Shown one piece after another: positions 6,367-10,835 of a stretch of DNA of 10,835 bases. How positions within the stretch are numbered: the first letter of the stretch is position 1; every line of letters starts with the position of its first letter. This stretch comes from Trueperaceae bacterium. Its GTDB lineage: Bacteria > Deinococcota > Deinococci > Deinococcales > Trueperaceae. The stretch is from assembly GCA_007130445.1 (NCBI GenBank), contig SLSM01000001.1, positions 1-10,835 on the forward strand, in the 5' to 3' direction. The position numbers and the translations under genes are program-made. The notes beneath the pieces are model-generated. The model was given only the letters and a program-made list of their open reading frames with translations. It was not told where the DNA came from and did no database searches.

Positions 6367-9231
6367 TCATGCCCCGGCTGCGACGCGCTCCCCGAGCGCG
6401 AACGCCACGGCGTCCCGTTCACCCAGGGCCGCACCGCGACGTTCGAGATCGCTCGCGTGCGGTTCGGGAACGACCGCGAGCGCGGCGGCCCGAGCCGCCT
6501 CGTAGGTCGCCCGTTGCGGCGGCGTCAGCGGCACGCCGATCGCGTCGCACATCGACCGCACCGCGCCCGCCAACGCGAGCGCCCGCTCCATGTCGCCGCG
6601 TGCCACCGCGAGGTCCAGGAAGCAGCTCACCGCCTGGGCCACGAGCGCGCGGACCAGGTCGAGCGCCTCGAGGTAGAGCTCCCGGGCACGCGCCTCGTCG
6701 CCGGTGTCGAGGTGCACGTTCCCGAGGTTCGTGAGCGACCGGCCCACGCCGGGACGGTCGCCGATCGAGCGCTGCGCCTCGAGCGTGCGCTCGAACTCGC
6801 CCCGCGCCCACTCCAGGTCGCCGCCGTACGCGAACGCGATCGCCTTGTTGCTGCGGACGTTGGCGACCTCCCAGACGTGACCGAGGCGTTCGGCGATCGC
6901 GATCGCCTCGTCGAAGAACGCGTGCGCTGCGTCCGGAGCACCGGCGTCGCGCACGACGGTGCCGAGGTTCCCGAGCGTGCCGGCCAGCGAGGCGTCGGCG
7001 CCGAGCGCTCGGTACGTCGCGACGGCCGCCTCGAAGAGCGAGCGTGCGCGCGCCAGGTCGCCGCGTCGCCACGCGATGATCGCGAGGTCGCAGCGCGCCG
7101 CCGCCTCGAGCCCGGCGTCGCCGAGCGTCCGAGCGTCCTCGAGCGCGCGCTCGAAGGCGGCGTTGGCCGCCTCGTAGTCGCCCACCTGCACCATGAGGAG
7201 CCCGTGCGCGAGGTCGCTGCGGACGCGCTCGCCGCTCGGTGCCTCGCTGGAGGGCAGCGCGGCGAGTCGCGCGAACCACGCGAGGCCTTCGCGGACGCGT
7301 CCGCGCCAGCGCCACGAGCGGGCGAGCGCCACGGCCAAGCCGCGCACGGTCGCCTCCCGTTCGGCCGCGAACGCCGTCTCCAGCGCCCGCGTCAAGTTGG
7401 CCTGCTCCGCGTCGAGGCGTTCGAGGGCCGCTGGTTGCTCCGGCGTGTCGAGCGCGGCGTCCGCCGCTCGGGCGAGCGCGAGCGCCCACGCCTCGTACCG
7501 GCGCGTCAGCGCCGCCTCGAGCCGCGGATCCTCCGCGAGCTTCTCGGCGGCGAAGTGGCGGATCACGGTGGGCACCGCGAAGCGCGTTCCGCGCTCGCGC
7601 TGCACCAGCGAGCGGTTGGTGAGCGCCAGGAGGGCGTTGATCGGGACGTCGACGACCTCGGCGGCTGCCCCGCGCGTGACGCCGCCGCGGAACACGGCCA
7701 GGCGACGCAGTGCCTCGCGACCGTCGCCCGTGAGGAGCGTCCACGAGCTCTCGAACACGCTGCGGAGGCTGGCGTGGCGAGTCGCCCCGGTGGCCGTCGC
7801 GGCGTGCAGGGCGGCGACGTCGCGCTCCACCTCGGCGAGCACCTCGCTCGGCTCGAGCGTGCGCATCCACGAGGCCGCCAGCTCCATCGCCAACGGGTTG
7901 CCGTCGAGCACACGGGCGAGCGTCACGAGCGCGCGGCGCTCGGCGCCGCTGGGATGGAAGCGCGGACGCACGCGTTGCACGGCACGCACGAGCAGCGCGA
8001 CGGCGTCGTGAGTCTCGCCGTGGGGGGCGGCATCGTCCGGCGGGAGCGACAGCCCGGCGAGGCGCATCGTGGCCTCGCCAGGCACGTCGAGCGCGGCCCG
8101 CGACGTGACCAGCAGGCCCATCCGCGGACACCCGTCGAGCAGGTCGGCGACGAGACCCGGTGCCTCGGCGAGATGCTCGACCTCGTCGAGCACAAGCAGG
8201 CGCTCGCTGTCGGCCAGGGCCCCGACGAGAGCGCCGCTGTGCGCTTCGATCCGCAGGGCGAGTACCGCCGCGATCGCCGCCACCACGTCGGCCTCTCCCG
8301 TGGCGGCCCCGAGCGCGACCCAGGCGGCGCCGTCCTCGTAGTGCCCGGCACGCTCCCGCGCGAACTGAGCCGCCAGGCGCGACTTGCCCGTGCCGCCCGG
8401 TCCCGTGATCGTGACGAGCCGATGCGTCGCGCGCCTGGCGAGCGCGTGCAGCTCGGCGAGGTCGAGCGAGCGCCCGATGAACGGCGTGGCGTCCCCGCCG
8501 AGGCCATCGACCGGGCCGGGCCTCACGTCGGCGTTCGATGCGGCGGCAGCGGCCGGGAGGGCCGTCGCGGCTCCCGCGTCCGCGGACGCGTCCCCGGACG
8601 CGGGGGCGTCCGCGGGGTCGAGCTCGCCGCGACGCACCGCCGAGACCAACGCGGCGGTGGCCTCGAGCGGCTCGAGCCCCAGGTCGTCGGCGAGGCGTGC
8701 TCGGAAGGCCTCGAAAGCCTGCAGCGCAGCGTCGCGCCGACCGGCACGCGCCTCGGCTCGGATGAGGGCCTGGACCGCCTCCTCGTGGAGGTCGTCCTCG
8801 GCCAGCAGCCGGCGCAGGACTCGAGCCGCGTCCGCCCAGCGCTCGCCGCCCGCGAGCGAGCGCGCGAGCCCCAGCAGGGCCTCGCGGCGGGTCTCGCGCA
8901 GGTCCTCACGCTCGGCCCGCGGCCAGGCGTCGAACGCCTCCGAGATCCCGTCCTGCGTCCCCTCCAGGAGGGAGCCGGTGTCGAGCTCGACGGCGCGCAG
9001 CCAGTCGCCGTCCGCGACCGCGCGTCGCAGCGTGACGACGTCGCAGTCGACCGGCCAGCGCACCCGCGTTGGATCGACCTCGAGGTCGTGACCCCAGGCG
9101 CTGCGGCGAACCGTGTGCAGGAGCTGGCTCAAGGTGTGGCGGGCGCGACGCGGTTCGGTATCGGGCCACAGCAGCGCGACCAGCTCGTCGCGCGAGACCC
9201 AATCGCCGCGCAGCGCGAGGAAGGCGGCCAC
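6367..9231 (-). CDS. SARP/BTAD-type regulator with NB-ARC ATPase and TPR domains, N-terminus interrupted
   Basis: Large AfsR-like transcription regulator, 954 residues from the GTG at 9231. Residues 1-70 are the rest of a winged-helix DNA-binding domain (WVSRDELVALLWPD, then an Arg-rich recognition helix around 28-44). About 71-200 is the bacterial transcriptional activation domain, with the motif ADDLGLEP at 181-188. A low-complexity Ala/Asp linker covers 202-240. The NB-ARC ATPase has Walker A GPGGTGKS (277-284), Walker B LLVLDE (345-350), VTSR at 375-378, and the GNPLA motif (444-448). Roughly 570-870 is alpha-helical with TPR-like repeats (for example 720-760 and 835-860), a likely signal- or partner-binding region. 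The homology clearly continues upstream of 9231 (VFLTPGRATH) but meets an in-frame TGA at 9283-9285. No ribosome binding site precedes the GTG at 9231. The gene is therefore either translated as a truncated form, inactivated, or mis-sequenced. Target genes are unknown; araD is next downstream. Confidence 0.85.
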   Translation of the reverse strand: MAAFLALRGDWVSRDELVALLWPDTEPRRARHTLSQLLHTVRRSAWGHDLEVDPTRVRWPVDCDVVTLRRAVADGDWLRAVELDTGSLLEGTQDGISEAFDAWPRAEREDLRETRREALLGLARSLAGGERWADAARVLRRLLAEDDLHEEAVQALIRAEARAGRRDAALQAFEAFRARLADDLGLEPLEATAALVSAVRRGELDPADAPASGDASADAGAATALPAAAAASNADVRPGPVDGLGGDATPFIGRSLDLAELHALARRATHRLVTITGPGGTGKSRLAAQFARERAGHYEDGAAWVALGAATGEADVVAAIAAVLALRIEAHSGALVGALADSERLLVLDEVEHLAEAPGLVADLLDGCPRMGLLVTSRAALDVPGEATMRLAGLSLPPDDAAPHGETHDAVALLVRAVQRVRPRFHPSGAERRALVTLARVLDGNPLAMELAASWMRTLEPSEVLAEVERDVAALHAATATGATRHASLRSVFESSWTLLTGDGREALRRLAVFRGGVTRGAAAEVVDVPINALLALTNRSLVQRERGTRFAVPTVIRHFAAEKLAEDPRLEAALTRRYEAWALALARAADAALDTPEQPAALERLDAEQANLTRALETAFAAEREATVRGLAVALARSWRWRGRVREGLAWFARLAALPSSEAPSGERVRSDLAHGLLMVQVGDYEAANAAFERALEDARTLGDAGLEAAARCDLAIIAWRRGDLARARSLFEAAVATYRALGADASLAGTLGNLGTVVRDAGAPDAAHAFFDEAIAIAERLGHVWEVANVRSNKAIAFAYGGDLEWARGEFERTLEAQRSIGDRPGVGRSLTNLGNVHLDTGDEARARELYLEALDLVRALVAQAVSCFLDLAVARGDMERALALAGAVRSMCDAIGVPLTPPQRATYEAARAAALAVVPEPHASDLERRGAALGERDAVAFALGERVAAGA
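8575..8617. repeat. Cluster of nested inverted repeats in the regulator's linker region
   Basis: A 16-base perfect palindrome (CGCGTCCGCGGACGCG, 8575-8590) overlaps a 10-base one (GGACGCGTCC, 8584-8593). It is followed by a hairpin with arms GGACGC (8596-8601) and GCGTCC (8606-8611). The stretch encodes the Ala/Asp/Ser-rich linker between the BTAD and NB-ARC domains. Simple expansion of GACGCG-like units is a likely origin. Confidence 0.6.
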
Positions 9232-9282
9232 GTGCGTGGCCCGGCCGGGCGTCAGGAAGACACCGTCGCCGGCAGCGACCCG

Positions 9283-9318
9283 TCACGGCACGCCGAGCAG
9301 CATCAGCGTGTCGTCCAC
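9283..9318 (-). pseudogene. Severed N-terminus of the SARP regulator, ending at an in-frame TGA
   Basis: From the GTG at 9318 the frame reads MDDTLMLLGVP and then TGA (9285-9283), the 12th codon. The same frame continues with RVAAGDGVFLTPGRATH into the annotated regulator. The piece LMLLGVP matches the first beta-strand of SARP winged-helix domains (typically a leucine-rich strand with LG.P), so both sides of the stop look like one domain. A good promoter ends exactly before the GTG. A single base change, or a sequencing or assembly error, would explain it. Confidence 0.7.
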
Positions 9319-9323
9319 GCGGC

Positions 9324-9352
9324 ATGATACGCGCTGGCTCCCTCCCCGTCAG
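9324..9352 (-). promoter_or_regulatory. Regulator promoter, probably leaderless
   Basis: On the minus strand CTGACG (9352-9347, four of six matches to TTGACA) is separated by exactly 17 bases from TATCAT (9329-9324, five of six matches to TATAAT). Five bases later comes GTG at 9318, where transcription would be expected to begin. This implies a leaderless message starting at the natural start codon of the regulator. The purine-rich GGGAGGGAG lies inside the spacer and so would not be transcribed. Confidence 0.6.
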
Positions 9353-9376
9353 GTGCGGGTCGTACGGTCCGAGCGA

Positions 9377-9417
9377 GCGTGGGGGCGACGCCTGGATCGT
9401 GGCCGTCGCCCCTACGC
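9377..9417 (-). terminator. Strong hairpin downstream of the exported-protein gene
   Basis: Arms 9377-9390 and 9404-9417 pair over 14 positions, 13 of them Watson-Crick. The pair 9381/9413 is a G-T wobble read on the plus strand and an A-C mismatch on the minus transcript. The loop is 13 bases. It begins 18 bases after the stop codon of the minus-strand gene ending at 9435 and lies just before the regulator promoter. No T-run follows, as is common for terminators in GC-rich genomes. Confidence 0.6.
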
Positions 9418-9434
9418 CGAGCGCCTTCAGCCGG

Positions 9435-10835
9435 CTATTCGACCCAGTAGTTGATCACCTTGAACTCCTGATCGCCGAGGCCCTGCACGTAGGTGAAGAT
9501 CCCCCAGGCGTAGGCGTTGTCGGCGAAGTCGCTCGCGGAGATGCTGCCCACGATGCCGGTGTAGGTGGTCTGCGAGCCGCTGGTGATCGAGAGCGCGGCC
9601 TCCGCGCCGTAGCCGACGCTGAAGCCGGCGAACGCCACGCCGGCCGTCGCCTCGACCGACTTCTCGTACTCGATGCCGAGCGACCCGCCAGCGCTGATCT
9701 CGTTCGACACGGCGATCTCGAGCTCGGTATCGCCGGTGCCCTGGCCGACGCCCGTCGGGCCGAACTCGAGGAAGCCCAGGCCCGCGAAGCCGCCGTACTG
9801 CGAGCGGAGCGCGTTCTTGCGGCTCGCGCTCGGGTAGCTGCTCACGTCGCCGGGGGTGTGGTCGAAGACGTTGCCGCCGATCGGCGTCGCGTCGCTTGGG
9901 AGGGCAGCGTTGAAGAAGGTCCGCTCGGCGATCATCGTCACCGGCTCCCGCGGCACGCGAATGACCACCTGCATGCCGACGAGCTCCGGATCCGGGTGCG
10001 AGACGATGTCGTAGCGGTAGATGTCGTACGGGATCGACGTGAAGACCACGGCGTCCTCGAGCGAGCCCGAGGTGTACGTGACGGTCTTCTCGACCGTGTA
10101 GGCCGCGCCGGCCCAGGCGCTGGCCGTGGCGGTCACGGTCTTGCGCATCTCGACGCCGACATCACCGACGAAGGGCACGTTGACACTGGCGTCGATGCCG
10201 GCAGTCACGCTGGCCTTGACCGACACGGTGAGTGAGGCGTCGACGCCGGTGCTGGTTCCCTGGCCGAAGCGCGTGACGCAGGCGCCGACGTTCTGCTCGA
10301 TGCCCTCCTGACACGGCGGGGCGGCCAGCGCGGCGATGATCAGCGGCTCGGTGAACACGAGCTCGTGGCTGCCGGCGCCGTACTTCAGGACCGGACCGTC
10401 GGCGTCGACGTTGGCGGGCACGAGGATGGGCCGCGCGGTCCCCTGTGAGTTGGTCGTGCCCGGTATGTCGATCTCGCTGAGCTGCGCCCAGCCGTTCACG
10501 CCGATCGACGAGACCGCCGAGATTCCCCAGACGGGTATGGTGGTCCGGTTCTGGTGATAGAGCAGCACGTTCTGGCGGCCGTCGCCGGTGACGTCGGCGG
10601 CGACCATCTCCATCGTCGCGACGCTCATGTATTGGCCGGCGTCGGTGTTGCTGGTGAGGAACGCGGCGGACGGCAGCTCGATGCCGTCGAGTCTCGTGAA
10701 GGGCGCGGCGTCGGCGAAGTTGTCGAACACCAGCTGGTTCGCCACGATCTCGTGCACGCCGTCACCGTCGAGGTCGGGCGTGGTCAGGAACACGAAGAAG
10801 CGTCTCCAGGACGAGAACGCGGGACAGTTCTGGTA
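9435..10835 (-). CDS. Probable exported FG-GAP-like protein with two beta-rich segments, C-terminal part (5' end outside window)
   Basis: The frame is open to the window edge, giving 466 visible residues; the GTG at 10793 is only an internal codon. I do not recognise a named family. Counting from the edge, DLDGDGVHEI (21-30) and DVTGDGRQNV (81-90) are FG-GAP/VCBS-type calcium-binding repeats, with a weaker one at NVDADG (142-147). Cys175 and Cys186 could form a disulfide. From about 196 onward the sequence is Ser/Thr/Ala/Gly/Val-rich with alternating polar and apolar residues. Two segments (about 199-276 and 369-450) resemble each other: each has long alternating strands, then TSGS (255-258 and 418-421), then an aromatic strand (YDIYRYDI; YAWGIFTYV). 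It ends with KVINYWVE. These features suggest a secreted or surface protein; a signal peptide would lie upstream. Amphipathic strands like these occur in beta-pore formers, but that role is only a hypothesis. Confidence 0.85.
   Translation of the reverse strand, partial: YQNCPAFSSWRRFFVFLTTPDLDGDGVHEIVANQLVFDNFADAAPFTRLDGIELPSAAFLTSNTDAGQYMSVATMEMVAADVTGDGRQNVLLYHQNRTTIPVWGISAVSSIGVNGWAQLSEIDIPGTTNSQGTARPILVPANVDADGPVLKYGAGSHELVFTEPLIIAALAAPPCQEGIEQNVGACVTRFGQGTSTGVDASLTVSVKASVTAGIDASVNVPFVGDVGVEMRKTVTATASAWAGAAYTVEKTVTYTSGSLEDAVVFTSIPYDIYRYDIVSHPDPELVGMQVVIRVPREPVTMIAERTFFNAALPSDATPIGGNVFDHTPGDVSSYPSASRKNALRSQYGGFAGLGFLEFGPTGVGQGTGDTELEIAVSNEISAGGSLGIEYEKSVEATAGVAFAGFSVGYGAEAALSITSGSQTTYTGIVGSISASDFADNAYAWGIFTYVQGLGDQEFKVINYWVE

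Noticed and set aside
6367..9231. Reading the NB-ARC/TPR protein as a STAND-type antiphage defence protein
   Set aside because: It carries a winged-helix and BTAD at the N-terminus and no effector domain such as a nuclease, TIR or protease, so a transcription regulator is the better reading. No other defence genes are nearby.
9283..9285. TGA as a recoded codon (selenocysteine or Trp)
   Set aside because: The position is in a DNA-binding domain with no catalytic Cys, and TGA is the ordinary stop of abfA, araB, araA, araM and the regulator itself. Mutation or error is simpler.
8906..9325. Minus-strand frame starting at the ATG at 9325 just behind the TATCAT box
   Set aside because: It is out of frame with the regulator and Arg-rich; the ATG overlaps the -10 box. 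The regulator frame begins with the GTG at 9318 instead.
6322..9327. A plus-strand open frame of about 1000 codons opposite the regulator
   Set aside because: Its translation is Arg/Ala/Gly-rich low-complexity without a family pattern, while the minus strand shows clear BTAD, NB-ARC and TPR motifs. It is a stop-free antisense frame produced by high G+C content.

Overview
The window comes from a GC-rich bacterium (about 70% G+C by eye) and is densely coding, with no gene-free stretch above about 155 bases. Two promoter-like sites place a -10 box 5-7 bases before a GTG codon, as in leaderless transcripts. The window also has a SARP-type regulator with NB-ARC and TPR domains, and a Bacillus-like arabinose gene set that includes araM. 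Together these fit a deep-branching GC-rich lineage. Deinococcota of the Trueperaceae kind is my tentative guess; Chloroflexota or Actinomycetota are not excluded by anything seen here.

Layout: (1) Positions 2-5519, plus strand, are an arabinan/arabinose operon: the 3' part of a GH51 alpha-L-arabinofuranosidase, ribulokinase (araB), L-arabinose isomerase (araA) and an AraM/EgsA-type sn-glycerol-1-phosphate dehydrogenase. Gaps are 36 and 42 bases, then araA and araM overlap by 17 bases. (2) Positions 5548-6213, minus strand, are L-ribulose-5-phosphate 4-epimerase (araD), convergent with araM. (3) Positions 6367-9231, minus strand, encode a large regulator: truncated winged helix, BTAD, NB-ARC-type ATPase and TPRs. 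Its natural 5' end appears to lie at 9318, behind a good promoter, but an in-frame TGA at 9283-9285 interrupts the DNA-binding domain. (4) Positions 9435-10835, minus strand, encode the C-terminal part of a probably exported protein with FG-GAP-like calcium motifs followed by two similar amphipathic beta-rich segments. A strong hairpin separates it from the regulator promoter.

Function: the furanosidase releases L-arabinose from arabino-oligosaccharides, AraA makes L-ribulose, AraB phosphorylates it, and AraD epimerises it to D-xylulose 5-phosphate for the pentose phosphate pathway. All three core enzymes retain their known catalytic or metal-binding residues. AraM belongs to ether-lipid-type glycerol-1-phosphate metabolism, and its place in the operon is not explained by arabinose catabolism. 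The regulator lies 153 bases upstream of araD on the same strand and may control it, but that is inference from position only.

I found no mobile element, CRISPR array, tRNA or rRNA. The points most worth a second look are the interrupted regulator start, the unusual exported protein, and the split arabinose locus with araM.
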